This document shows positions 21,255 to 32,561 of a DNA stretch of 64,000 nucleotides, one piece after another (the first letter of the stretch is position 1; each line of letters starts with the position of its first letter). Under the pieces are notes generated by a model. That model saw only the letters and a list, made by a program, of their open reading frames with translations. It was not told where the DNA came from and did no database searches. Origin of the DNA: Botrytis cinerea B05.10 (lineage: Eukaryota; Ascomycota; Leotiomycetes; Helotiales; Sclerotiniaceae); assembly GCF_000143535.2 (NCBI RefSeq), contig NC_037315.1, positions 1,302,001 to 1,366,000 on the forward strand, written 5' to 3'. Both the position numbers and the translations under genes were made by a program.

Positions 21255-22455
21255 TCATGCCTCCTTCGCAATTTCTATAACAACTTTCTTTGCCGATACA
21301 CCCTTCCTAAGAAGATTCAACCCATCCTGCACTCTCTCCAATCCGCCTCTAAGAACTTCTGGGTCTGGCTTGGGCAAGTACTTTCCCTTGGCCAATGCCT
21401 CCGGCACGTATTTGCGAAATACTGCGTCCCCAATATCGAGATCTACAAGTCCTATATCAAAACCATTCACTATATGATAAAGTCAGTTCAAGGAGATCTA
21501 GAAATTAAAGGATTGCTCATACCCCAAATAGGCTCAGAATTATACTCAGTTGATTCCGGAGGTAACAAACTAGCAAATTTACTGAGGCCAACTTTATCGG
21601 CAATTTCGGCACAAGCTTGTTGTGTGGTAGCTTCAGCGATGCAGTCGAATACGGCATCACCAGTTTGAAGAAGTTTAAGGATGTCTTGCATGACGGTAGG
21701 TGATTTATGATCAAAAACATGGGTTGCGCCGAGACTTTTGACGAAGTCGTGGTTTTGGGTACCAGCGGTAGTGGCAACAGTGTAGCCAGCTGCTTTAGCC
21801 AATCTTCACAGTTAAGTATCAGTTGAATGTTCATAGCACAATCAAAAATAGGTGTGCTTACTGAATAGCTGATGCACCACAACTCGAACTTCCACCCCAG
21901 ATCAAAATCGTCTTTCCCGCCGGCTTTGGGTCCAGCACCGGGAGTGGCATTCCCAAGATTTTGAAAAGTCCCGTAGCAGCGGTGGAGGTAGCAAGAGGAA
22001 GGACTGCTGCATTTGCCAATGGAATATCATCCGGAACCGCAGAAACGAAAATCTCGCTACAAGTAGCGTAGCGTTGGAATGCGGTCTTTTGGACGACTCC
22101 TGTGATCATCCCATCGCATAGACCCATAACCCGCTGTCCAATCTGAAAACGGCTTACACCGGATCCAAGTTGGACAATGGTTCCAGAGACGTCGATACCG
22201 AAGATCCAGGGATAGGTCAAGTTGTGAAAGGCCATGTCTTGCAGCTATTGAGGGAAGAAATTGATGTTAGTTGGGTGGAAGCGATGATTATAGAGTAGAG
22301 TAACAGACCTTCCAGTCGACTGGGTTGACAGCTGCATAGGCTACTTCGATGACTACTTCGTTGTCTTTGGGGCTAGGTACTGGCCCTGGCCCGACTTTTA
22401 CTTGACCTTTCGCTGTGGGAATCCATGCTGCTTGATTGTTGGTAATTGGAGACAT
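21255..22455 (-). CDS. medium-chain (zinc-type fold) reductase, quinone/enoyl reductase-like
   Basis: Four exons on the minus strand, 22455-22309, 22244-21862, 21803-21523 and 21469-21255, give 341 residues; introns are 64, 58 and 53 bp. The GroES-like N-terminal domain reads VVIEVAYAAVNPVDWK then YPWIFGIDVSGTIVQLG. The nucleotide-binding motif is WGGSSSCGASAIQLAK (about 163-178), followed by LGATHVFDHKSP. The usual structural-zinc cysteines are absent, which fits the zinc-free quinone-oxidoreductase or trans-enoyl-reductase branch using NADPH. The C-terminus (GLERVQDGLNLLRKG, KKVVIEIA) is family-typical. It is divergent from the 22920 regulator with 464 bp between starts, so shared control is possible. 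The first intron has an unusual GTCTGT donor. Confidence 0.85.
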
Positions 22456-22919
22456 GTTGGAATAGAGTATGTTTAAGAGTTGTGTGTTTATCTGTATGAT
22501 ATGTTACATGAATAGAGAATTACTGACCTGTTTATATACTCTCATCACAGTGGGAAAACTATTGATGCGGTTTGTTCTCGAACAGTATTCACGGAATTCC
22601 GTCGTAGGATTGTCATGTTGAGGAAAAGCATCAAGATTATCACATCAAACTTAAAAAGATAGTACAGAACAGTAATTTGACAATATAAACAATAGCTCGC
22701 GGATTCTAACCGAAACTCGTGATAGGGAGTGTATCTGCACCTTAGCTAGACCTATTCTGTACACATGGCCCCACTTTGATTAACAATCGGTGAGTTCGTC
22801 CTGCTTACCAACACATCGACAACCAAAACTCTCCGTAGAATATATGAGAGTTACCAAAATTCTCCGAAGCTTTACAACCTTTCTCCTTAAACCTTTGCAT
22901 TGAAGTCACTCTTCAAAAT
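22456..22919. promoter_or_regulatory. shared divergent promoter region
   Basis: This 464-bp stretch lies between the reductase (minus) and the zinc regulator (plus). It should hold both promoters. I did not find a convincing CGG-type inverted repeat for Zn2Cys6 binding by eye. Confidence 0.45.
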
Positions 22920-24636
22920 ATGGAGTCAAGCCAGTACCCCAGGGAAAATTTCGCGTGTAGCGTCTGTGGAAAAAATTGTGGTAATAGTAAGTCAACCTCT
23001 TTCATTAAAAATTGCAAGAAATCTCACGCTAAGTGTGTGCAGAAAAATCCCAGCTTCGTCATGTGTCGTATTGCAAAAAAGTAAAATCTCGCGGTGGTGT
23101 AAAGTCAAGGAAGCGTGCTTGCTCAGCTTGTACCAAGGCCAAGACGCAATGTGATTTAATCCATCCAAGCTGCTCACGATGTTCAAGAAAGAGTCTAGGC
23201 TGTATCTATGAGGGACCCCAGTTATCAAGAAGGGATGTTCTAGAGCCAGAAGAGAAAAGGCATGCCGGTAATGATGCGGATCAGATCGAAGAATTATCTT
23301 TGATCCTATCTTCCTCGCAAAACGTCGCTTCACCAGTCTTGCTTAATAACCATGAAGCCAGTGTGGCTTCGTATCCGTTTCAAATATCAGATCCTATCGC
23401 CGAGGATGCATTGAATCTTGAACTGCTGGATCAAGACTGGAACCTCGATATCGAAGAATATGCTCCGGGGGATATGGATATTTCAGTCTTCAGCAAGCCT
23501 ACAAGATATTCCCCACGACTATCTCCAATAGATCTGTCGCCTGGTCTCACGAGCTATCAGCCAAATGATAGTGTTCCATACTATAGACTGTATAATCAAC
23601 CGCTACCCAGAGCCCCAAAAGCATTCACGCTTCGAAAATTGTCTAATAAACAATTTTCCCTGAATGAAAGCTACATATTGTCCACTTTACCGACCTACCC
23701 TTCAATGCTACATCCCAAGAATGACGATGGACTTCCACCATTCATCCACCCTCATTTCAACAATCGTAAAGCGCTTCCCGCACCGCTAGCTACATGTGCT
23801 ATCCTCGTAAATTGGATAAGCGCGAAGACTGAGGATAACGTTTTGTTCATATGGAATTGTATCAGGATGGAGATTGATAAAATTTGTGCCCAGGTCTGTC
23901 CACGAATCAACTTTAATATGGGTGTATTCTAAATACGAAAAATTCTAGTACACAACATATAACAGAGAAGATGCCGTCGCTGCTCTTCAAGCCATAACAA
24001 TTTATTTTCTTCTTCGACTTTCGGAAGATAATGAAAAGGCAACAAATTTTGATGTTCCAATGATATCCACAATGATTGTAAGTAAATCTCAATTAGATTT
24101 TTGATGTTCGCGATGCTCTCGCACGGTTATACTAATTAAGCAAAAGAAAGTTGCGACACATATTGGCCACCTGGAACAAGACCATCAGAATGAAGGTGTT
24201 CCACCGTGGAAACAATGGGCTCTAGCCGAATCTGTACGCCGGTAAGTAGGTCAATTGTTTCTGGAATCGAGCTCAAGGAGAAACCTTCCGCCGTAGAAGT
24301 TTGATTCGCTAACCCGGCTATATCATGCCCAGCACAATCATAGTAATCTTTTTCATCGACTTTTTTTTCGATCTCTCCTCCTCGGTCCATGGATATCGCT
24401 GCAACGAAAATCGCCTGAAATATATGAGTCTACCCTGTTCTCGCAAACTCTGGAAAGCGACCACAAATGAAGTATGGGAGAATGAGTATACAAATTCAAT
24501 GAGAGGCGAACAACTTACGTATGGAGACCTAATAAATTCTCGATCTAGACCTGAAGATCGATCATTGGATGGGTGGCTATCTCAATTAGATGACTTTGGT
24601 ATGCTGGTTTTGGCTGCGGCGAGTTTGGCCTCATGA
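22920..24636 (+). CDS. transcription factor with C2HC finger and Zn2Cys6 cluster
   Basis: Five exons, 22920-22986, 23043-23893, 23949-24077, 24147-24241 and 24333-24636, encode 481 residues. Exon 1 joins to give a finger C13-x2-C16-x12-H29-x3-C33. The Zn2Cys6 cluster starts at C49 with spacing C-x2-C-x6-C-x6-C-x2-C-x6-C. An acidic middle follows (LNLELLDQDWNLDIEEY). Intron 2 (23894-23948) was placed so that EIDKICAQ runs into YTTYNREDAVAALQAITIY, as in the C-terminal domains of such regulators. WKQWALAESVRRTIIVIFF is also typical. The acceptor of intron 3 could be 24140 instead of 24146, adding two residues. It is expected to be a nuclear regulator, and the divergent reductase is its natural candidate target. 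Confidence 0.83.
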
Positions 24637-25063
24637 TCAGTGTAAAAGGAGGAATGTGGGAGAGTGAGAGGGAGATACAGAGGACAGGACATGGGGATGA
24701 AATTCTCGGTACTCAATGAAAAGATTTTGGGGTATCAGCCTGTAAATTCACCCGATTCCTTCATATTCTCACGTGGAGTGGATTTTGACATTTTGTCTAC
24801 AGAATCACCATATTTGAACACTTAGAATAAAATCATATCTTGAGGGCTAGTTATGATCTTCATTTGCAAGAAAAATGATTGGTTGTGAGATCGCTCAGAT
24901 GTAATAACGCTGATTATCACTCAATCCATGACAGTCTAGCTGCACAGCTCAGCACCCTTCAACATGCGCGACCCATGTGCTCAATAGATCTATTTTGTTG
25001 CTTGCTAGCCTCATCTGGCAGCTTTGGCCTCTTGGAAGCATGGATGGCATCTATTCATACGCT
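24637..25063. other. convergent 3' regions
   Basis: The stretch lies between the ends of the regulator gene and the minus-strand BTB gene. I see no gene or repeat. Confidence 0.4.
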
Positions 25064-26241
25064 TCATAGTTGTTGAACACCTAAACCTTCCGTAAATTCA
25101 ATTTTGCGGGATTTTTCTTTGCTGTTTTTGAATGCAAAAACACCAAGACAAAATAGTTCAAGCAAACCTGCATTTGCCTGTGCTGTACTAAAAGACGTGC
25201 CTTTCATATTAATTTCATCTGTCAGAAGCAGCAGTCCTGTGGTAACGGTCCGATTGTTCCTAATTCGGTCCAATACTTTCATGCTTCCCAATCTTCGTTT
25301 GAAGTTTGCGACAACTACAAAAGCATCAGGTGAGTATTTAGCCGTTCCTCTGATCTCGTTGAAAACCGGGCATTCAAGGATTTTTGAAGAGCTATGCGTA
25401 TGATATTCGCAGCAGGTTGTTGATGAACCGTTCCAATTCTCGATAATTTGTGTTTCCGATAACAATGGGTTGATTTTATGATTTTTTGCCACTGGAACTC
25501 CTGGAAACAAGCTTCCCCAATATTCCAGTTGTTCCGGAGGAAAGGGCTCTAGATAAATCTTCGCCAGCTTGGAGGGTTTGGATTGAGATGCGAGTACTAC
25601 CATCGAGTTTAAAAAACGGATGAAGAAACGCAGGGGTCCTGGAAGCTCTGTTATACCTCCTAATTCATCATATGAAGCTGAGAATGTTTCTTCAAGACGT
25701 GAAATCCATTTGGGCTGTACAAGTCTGACATGTTCGTCCTTGATTTTGAACCATGTAATAAGATAGTTCGTGACAAAGTCTTGTAGAACCAAAGCGCAGT
25801 ACTTGTGAGCCAAGCAATACAGCTCCACCCTAATATTTACAGACGAATAGGAAGTATTCTCATCTGCCATGGCTATTCGATTTGTATAACACCATTCGAC
25901 TAATAATTCGAATGCGTCGAAGTTATCTTCTGGTAAGTCTACGACTTTGGAGGTTGCCTCACTAAAGTTTCCACGGAGCATTGCATCGAAAACTTCCAGC
26001 TTTTCACAAATGAGATTTTTGTGCACTTGGATAACCTTAAGCTTATCACCTACTCGGAAGGTGATAACTTCATCGCCAAGAACCCTTTTAAAAGCACAAT
26101 TAGTTCATTTCACGTGATTCTGAAAATGAACATTGGTAGTCATGCTGGGACTTACTTTGAAAAGTATTTAGACTGTTTTGATATTGGAGACGGGTTTGCA
26201 CCGTTAGCAATTTTTCTTCTGGTACTACGTTGACACGGCAT
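25064..26241 (-). CDS. BTB/POZ domain protein
   Basis: Two exons on the minus strand, 26241-26156 and 26084-25064, give 368 residues. The 71-bp intron has donor GTAAGT and a CTAAT branch near its AAAAG acceptor. Joining gives YFSKVLGDEVITFRVGDKL, the expected first strand of a BTB fold. The domain (about 28-130) continues with VIQVHKNLICEKLEVFDAML, FSEATSKVVDLPEDNFDAF and ELLVEWCYTN. The rest (SLFPGVPVAKNH, AFVVVANFKRRLG) is lineage-specific with no motif I know. Fungal BTB proteins of this type are common, and some bind cullin-3 or act as regulators; the partner here is unknown. No signal peptide or membrane helix is seen. Confidence 0.83.
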
Positions 26242-28730
26242 GACGAGAGGTATGTCCTTGAAAGGCTGAAGTTAGATAAATTCTGCTAGTCGAGGAACTG
26301 GTTTCCGACGGGAGCGATATCAATTCTATGGGCGATCAAGAAGATATCGTGATTTCATATGATAGTCAGAAAAAATTTGATATAAACTTGATTAGGAGGC
26401 TGATGATCTTGAAGTAGGTGTTTATGAAGTCGAAGTTCTGAAGAAATCGAGTGTTGTGAAAAGGGGGATGTGGGAAGAACTTCAAATAACCAAGCTTCTT
26501 GTACAATAACTGCACAGAATACGCAAGGTGAAAAATCGAATGCCGTATTTTCATTTGAAAACATTGTGAAGTTAAAACCAAAAACCGTAACATGGTTGCC
26601 TCGTGACTATTGTGTCAGTAGCGCACTGAAGAAGCCAGTGGTTGCAACGAGTAGAATATTGAGATTATACAATAGTCTCGTATTGTCAACGCGATATTAA
26701 AGGCAGTGAATTAAAAGTGACAAGAAGTGAATTATAGAATTGGTGAATGTTGAAGAATGAACAAATCTTCGGCGTTAGCTTCGTTGTCATCAAGATTATA
26801 CAACGCCTCTTCCCTGGATTCAATGCGCTGTTCTCCTAACGAGCTGAAGTGATGACAATTGCCAAGGCATCAACTTTTCTGATACCAGCTATTTATTAAC
26901 AGATTGACAGATACGTCAATGATGCCAAAGAAATTTTCGTTTGCTTTCTTTGACGCCGGTTACCAGGACTTCAAAGGTAATGACCCAAGGCTGGTGAAAC
27001 TGTAACATAGCTATTCATATATAACTATCTATTGGGGATAAAAACTGATGCAGATATACCAATCAATTGGGAATAACCTCACTTGGGGGATCTTGGACTC
27101 ATCGTAGCACTTGCTCTCCCATCCGTTTCCCATTTGAGAATGTTCATGGTTACATGAAACCATCAGTACTTTGTGCTATCAATGCTCAAGTAACGTGCCA
27201 ATCGATCGATCGATACGAAAAATTAGGGAAGGGATGAGACGTAGAAATTCCAATGAGTTCCATTTCCTGGCTGATGTTGCCATGGATAGATTTTCGAAAA
27301 GGTGCAAAATCTCGTAGATGTATTCGAATTACTCCAGGAATTGATGTTGAGGTGGAAACGGCATTTCGATGCTTGGACTGAAGAAAAGAGCAGATAAAGT
27401 GTAGTCGCGCTAGCGGCCGTCACACTGAGGGATGCATGGTCAGTGCTCCATTTGTGGAAACTGACAACCTTGACATTTGACATCTCTATCTAATAAATAC
27501 ATCAACCTCAAGCTGTTCTGGCTGTTCTTATTGATACTCTCACTCTAGGGAGTTCATCGTTCTGTGCTTATGAATGAATTCAGATGATGGCCTGATATCT
27601 TCATGAGTTAGCAGATCTGAATCCATATCTTTCTCTACAAGTTGGATGGCTACTGCATCCCATCGAGTCTGAACTGAAATCATGTTTCATCAATGCAGTA
27701 GGCCTGGATACGATGTATCAAAGTCATCGCATACTTCACACTTTGCACGCAGCGCATCGGAATCACCAATGTGCCGTCACCGGCCTCAGATTCTTCCAGT
27801 TTCACGTTTCTTGCTGGTGAAGCTGGCGGTCAGACCTCCCCACCACGTCTTTGTCCACCATCGCATGTTTCGCCTTATATGGCAGCTTTTCACATTACAC
27901 TAAGGCTTGTGGTAGCGTCATTCTCCATTTTCGATCTGCGGAACGCAGGGTGGTCTGATTGAAGTACGTTTTTGTTTCCTCTAGATACCTGGGTAGTCAG
28001 CCCTATGAGATGTGTCGACGCCGCTTAGACGATAATTGCCTCGGATGCTAGAAGATTCAAGCTAATCTTCATGACGGGATTAAAAGGAGCTATTGGGTTG
28101 CTGCCCCTGTTCGGTTCGCATAGACAAGGTGTACCTCGCCCATCAATTCCGTCTCGGTTTTGTAAAAGTCCCAATTGCATAACAACTCCAGCTCAGTCGT
28201 CTGAAGATTTGACTTTGTAAAACAACTAGGGAATCCCAAATTCGCAATCATACCTCAATCGGATTAATCTGGATATTCGACTGAACTTGAGGTGAGCATT
28301 CCCGTTACAAAATCACCCTATGAAACAAAGCTTAAGCTATGTCTTGTAGAAACAGCCAATCGGATACAATGCTGCAAGTCTAAATTGGGAGGTTTAAGAG
28401 CAGGCCAAAAGAATTCGGACGCAAAACCAACTGGAGTACGTTCCATATGTTTTTCCAAGCTTCGACATTGGTGCTCCACATTGGCATATATATACAATCT
28501 GTGGGGGAACATCAACTCTCCTTTCATCAATCACTTTCTCTAATCATATTCATCTGATCGCAACTTTGGTCGCTTTTTCAAAGTTGACAACACATTCATT
28601 TCATACCTCAAAACATTCTTTCCACGTTGATCGTGTAATACATCTCCTTTATTTTACGATTTTTCACACGCAGGGCATAACATTCACTATCTTTGAATAG
28701 ACCAATCAAATTTTATTCCAATTTAAAAAC
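26242..28730. other. 2.5-kb gene-free stretch
   Basis: Frames at 27223-27483 (minus) and 27682-27962 (plus) show no family resemblance. I found no linked exons and no transposon features. The right end is the promoter of the small secreted protein gene at 28731. Confidence 0.4.
28484..28494 (+). promoter_or_regulatory. TATA-like box
   Basis: The run catatatatac lies about 240 bp before the ATG at 28731 and is followed by CT-rich sequence. It is a reasonable core promoter candidate by motif and position only. Confidence 0.3.
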
Positions 28731-29340
28731 ATGAAGTTCACAGCAATCTCGACTTTCCTTCTCGTGGGTCTTGCGTTTTCAGACAGTGCATTAGGCTATG
28801 CATCTCCTCATGTGCATCGTCATGTACATCGTCGTGCACTAGAAGCACGTGCGAGTAATATTGCTCCATCTCCGTAAGCCATCAATGATTGATATCAGAC
28901 GATTTATAAATTGACATGTAAACAGAGAAATTGCCAACTTGAATAATGCACCAGCACCCACCCCTCTAGCTCTTCTTCCTCGCCGGAACAACACCGAAAA
29001 TGGCGCCACTGCACCCAACATTAACGCACAATTAACCCTGACTGCCGTTCCCGCCAACACAACCACGGTCTTAGTCTCTTCGACCTCAACAGGTCCCGCA
29101 CCAACCGGGACTGCAGCGGCGATAGGAGGTATTCAACCTCCAAATGTCGAAACTACAACTGATCCAGATCGACCATTTTCTGTAAACGGAAACACTTTCA
29201 CGGATATTGAGGATGCTGTTGATAGGTCATGTGCAATTCAGCATAATGCTTGTGCGGATGCAATTAACAACGGGGAGTTGTCAGATGTCGATATTAGTGA
29301 TTGCGATGCCCAGCTTTCAAAATGTGTTGCGGCTGGTTAA
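28731..29340 (+). CDS. small secreted protein with C-terminal Cys motif
   Basis: Two exons, 28731-28873 and 28926-29340 (intron 52 bp), encode 185 residues. MKFTAISTFLLVGLAFSDSALG is a signal peptide. A His/Arg segment follows (HVHRHVHRRALEARA) with RR and KR-like basic sites that a Kex2-type protease could cut. A Thr/Pro/Ala-rich stretch comes next. The last 54 residues form the pattern FSVNGNTFTDIEDAVDRSCA, then QHNACADAIN and CDAQLSKC: four cysteines spaced as two pairs. This SC.xQ.xxCA.xxN ... CDxQxxxC layout recurs in many secreted fungal proteins that I cannot name. It is probably an extracellular or wall protein. No anchor signal is seen at the end. Confidence 0.78.
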
Positions 29341-29944
29341 AGATTGAAAATTGATTGGCTGAGGAGTGAAGTGTAGTGAAGTGGGTTGGGGGGGATGTGG
29401 GAGTTTGTAATAGTCGAGCTATCACTATTTAGTTTCCCTTCAATAATGACCAACATATCTCGGATGCCAGTACAGCTGTGTTACTGAATGTGGATGTATG
29501 CATTATGAAGCGTTCAACTGGATCTGTACCTTTCGCTCGAATTGTTTGGAATGAGAAATTAGTCGAGGATTATTTAAATCGGAGAACCCGTTGAGCTTCT
29601 TCTCATGTTCATCGAAGAGGTCATTATTATAATCTGGGGAGGAAGTTACACAACATCATGTCTCTCTGAAGGCTCTTTCTGGATTTGGATACGATCGTTC
29701 AAGGTCTGAACTGTAATTAAGTGTTGCTGAGAGATTGGTCGATCAGAATTCTGAGTTTGATCAAAACCTGAGTTATCTACGATGGTAAAATCGAGCAACA
29801 GTATTGAATCCCTCGTTGTAAGAATGTGAGACTCGATGATTCTGGAAGATCTGAGTACCAATATTCCAAGCCGAAAGCAATTTGTGGCAAACTTTTGGAA
29901 CAATTCCGAGCAAAGAAAAAGTCTCGATCAGTTTTTCAGGAGCT
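29341..29944. other. convergent 3' regions
   Basis: The stretch lies between the secreted protein gene and the minus-strand reductase gene. No gene is supported; a short minus frame at 29646-29903 looks like chance. Confidence 0.4.
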
Positions 29945-30919
29945 TCAATTCATTACAATCACAAATTTCCCGGCCTTTGTTTGCGATGCCTTTTCATACG
30001 CTTCAACACCATTTTCAATCTTGACCTCTGTCCATGATTTTTTTTCTGCTCCCTTCAACGACCCATCTTCGAATTTACCCGTCATTTCCTTCAATTGAAC
30101 CGCAAGATCCTCGACACCATGTGCTAATGTATTGCACCCTACTAACGACTTTTCTCCCCGATAGAAACTCAACATATCTAATGTCAATCCCGTATCGGCG
30201 CCACCTCTAGGTGATGCGATAAATGACAATCTGCCTCCTCTTGCAAGTTTATTGACAGCAGCCTGTACCAAAGTAGGTTGACCCACAGTATCCGCAACAA
30301 TATCCACACCTTTTCCATCCGTTATCATATCAACAGCATTGAGTTCCGGATCAGTAGCAGTATTGACGTCATCATTGTCACTTCTAGTAGCGGATATCAC
30401 TCTACAACCCATACACTTCGCCAATTGAACGGTTGCCGAACCAACAGCACCATTTGCGCCTGTCACCAACACCGTCTCGCCTTTCCTGGCATGTGCCCGT
30501 GAGAGAACAAGACTTGCAGTCGTAAACGGAACGCCAACACAAGCTGCTTGAGTAAACGAGAGATTTGCTGGCTTCGGCGCGACAGCATTCTCCGGAACGA
30601 GGCAATATTCGGCCTGAAAACCGTCTTGGGTGAAGGCGATTGTGTTTCCACTGGTACCGTAAACTTCTTGCCCGATTCGATCAGATGGGCCATCCACTAC
30701 GATTCCCGAAAAATCGCGCCCTGGAGTTCGGGGAAATGTAGTATAGGGGAAGCCACCTTTAGAATTTAGGAGGTCGCTTGGATGAATGGCTGAAGCGTGG
30801 ACTTTGATGATGAGGTGGTTTGGTATCAAGGTAGGTTTTGGGACATCCTGGAGAACTAACTTTGGTGCTGCTGCAGGATCATCGCGGATGAGTCGAAGTG
30901 CTTTCATTGTGGTACTCAT
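29945..30919 (-). CDS. medium-chain reductase, quinone oxidoreductase-like
   Basis: Intronless, 324 residues from the ATG at 30919; a second ATG lies four codons on. The GroES-like part reads HLIIKVHASAIHPSDLLNSK and FPRTPGRDFSGIVVDGPSD. The nucleotide-binding motif is VTGANGAVGSATVQLAK (about 152-168), then a Rossmann-like VISATRSDND and VDIVADTVGQPTLVQAAVN. The C-terminus NGVEAYEKASQTKAGKFVIV is typical. No zinc ligands are evident, so it belongs to the zinc-free NAD(P)H quinone or enone reductase group, acting in the cytosol. It is distinct from the 21255 reductase: there is no intron and a different cofactor motif. The substrate cannot be told from sequence. Confidence 0.85.
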   Translation of the reverse strand: MSTTMKALRLIRDDPAAAPKLVLQDVPKPTLIPNHLIIKVHASAIHPSDLLNSKGGFPYTTFPRTPGRDFSGIVVDGPSDRIGQEVYGTSGNTIAFTQDGFQAEYCLVPENAVAPKPANLSFTQAACVGVPFTTASLVLSRAHARKGETVLVTGANGAVGSATVQLAKCMGCRVISATRSDNDDVNTATDPELNAVDMITDGKGVDIVADTVGQPTLVQAAVNKLARGGRLSFIASPRGGADTGLTLDMLSFYRGEKSLVGCNTLAHGVEDLAVQLKEMTGKFEDGSLKGAEKKSWTEVKIENGVEAYEKASQTKAGKFVIVMN

Positions 30920-31571
30920 GACTCTTCGAGTTTGATCTGAGATAGTTCGATAGGAATTCAAGAGAGTAACGCTCTTTATGTGCTTTATAGGGAGGCTTCG
31001 ACACCCTGCAGCTTGATTATTAAGAGCCTACTAATCGCCCGACATGCCCCATTCACTGTGATTTCATTTGCCATGGTGCATTAGGTGGACAAAAATAGAT
31101 AAATATCAACAACAAACATTAGACATTTGGTGTTGTCATTTTCAACTGTTGCTCTATCATCGGGCATTGGCGGGGCGAAAATTCGGGAGTGGAGGGTTGC
31201 GGAACATTGACCCCTGTCCGCAATACCCGCGAATAAATTGAGGGGTACTCGGGTAGGTGAACGGCGACGACGGGTACATAATTGGGTATGCAAACAATAC
31301 ATCACATTCATTTTGCTCACTCATGTTTTTAATGGCTAAATGTCTCGACTGGATATTGACCTGCTAGTAGCTAACTGACAAACGTTCCGTAGCACATTAG
31401 CACCCATGCCGCTATTCCCAACCTTTCTGCCATTCAGTGTTTATCATACTGCAGAAATGCCAGATACAACAAAGCTAATTGCATAGGTTCTGCTTGCTGA
31501 ATGGTTGTCAATGATCACTGCTTTACTCCATCTATGCCCCTCCGATCATCTTCTATCACAGAACCTTAAAA
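30920..31571. other. intergenic between two minus-strand genes
   Basis: It holds the promoter of the 29945 reductase and the 3' region of the 31572 gene. The minus frame at 31081-31320 has no recognisable content. I see nothing else. Confidence 0.4.
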
Positions 31572-32561
31572 TTAAACCTGGCATAGGAGAAGCCAAACTG
31601 CAGAAAGGCCAGCACGAACAGGACCAGGACCTCCTTCTCGAAACTCAACAGCTTCATCAACAACCTCATCGTCGTTTCTATCGTCTTCCATACACTTTTC
31701 TCCCTCCACATCATCTCGGCCCCCCTGGAATCCAGTAATACCAAGCGCCTCGAAATTAAGCTCCTCAATTGTTTGAGCGCATGTGTTGACATCATGCTTC
31801 GAGCTCAAATGCTCCATGTTATCGCATGTCTTTCGATGAGACTTACATGGGGTGAAAGCCGCAGCAAGAGCAAGAGCTTTGTCCATATTGATCTTCGGTG
31901 AGATGCTGGTGGCCTTATTTGGCTCAGATTTTGTCAGTGTACTACTTGGGGCAGGGTAGAAGCCCGAGATGCTGAATGCTCTATAGTAGTCATGATTGCA
32001 TGTTTTTATAGAACAGACATGTTCTTCTTGGGGTCCTGTGGTAGAATGCTCCTTGGTAGGTTTAGAATCTGTTGGGCTGCTGTTCATGGGAAGGAAGCCA
32101 GCGATGCTGAATTCTTGGTAGTAAGCATGATTGTATGAGTTGATGGGACAAGTGTGTTCATGATCAGTCTTCTTGGCCTGGGGGTTTTTCTTGGTGGGTT
32201 CCATGGATAGTGGTGGGGGAGAGCGTTCAATGGGGTGGAAACCATAAATGCCGTATCTTTGGTAATAATCATAGCTGCGAGTGGTGATGTTAGAGTTGTC
32301 ATCGCCTGTGGATAATCCGCCAGTTTGTGAAGCTGTCTCTTCTGGCTTAGGATCAATGAAACTGGGGCTGCAATAGTTTCGTGAGTGGATTTGTCTGAAA
32401 TTTCTACCCTTGCTAGTAGGTGTGCTAAAGGGTGTGTGAGCAATGATCGGGCGTTGAATTGAAGCTCTCTGCAAAACAACACTGCGGGAAGATAGGGACT
32501 TCATAGTTAGATATGCTCTGTTGATCGACTGGGGTGAACTGCCCTTCATGTTGAGGGTCAT
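31572..32561 (-). CDS. hypothetical, probably mitochondrial, protein with YY..F.I.GF.P repeat
   Basis: Intronless, 329 residues from the ATG at 32561. Residues 1-69 contain no Asp or Glu but many Arg, Lys and Ser (RAYLTMKSLSSRSVVLQR, RNFRQIHSRNYCS), which fits a mitochondrial presequence. Three copies of a motif follow: YDYYQRYGIYGFHPI (97-111), YNHAYYQEFSIAGFLPM (143-159) and CNHDYYRAFSISGFYPA (188-204). A fourth, degenerate copy is NFEALGITGF (269-278). Copies two and three are preceded by HTCPI or HVCSI about three residues upstream. Linkers are rich in Pro, Thr and Lys. The C-terminus is acidic then hydrophobic. I do not recognise the family; a repeated short binding motif is the plain reading. 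Confidence 0.65.
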   Translation of the reverse strand: MTLNMKGSSPQSINRAYLTMKSLSSRSVVLQRASIQRPIIAHTPFSTPTSKGRNFRQIHSRNYCSPSFIDPKPEETASQTGGLSTGDDNSNITTRSYDYYQRYGIYGFHPIERSPPPLSMEPTKKNPQAKKTDHEHTCPINSYNHAYYQEFSIAGFLPMNSSPTDSKPTKEHSTTGPQEEHVCSIKTCNHDYYRAFSISGFYPAPSSTLTKSEPNKATSISPKINMDKALALAAAFTPCKSHRKTCDNMEHLSSKHDVNTCAQTIEELNFEALGITGFQGGRDDVEGEKCMEDDRNDDEVVDEAVEFREGGPGPVRAGLSAVWLLLCQV

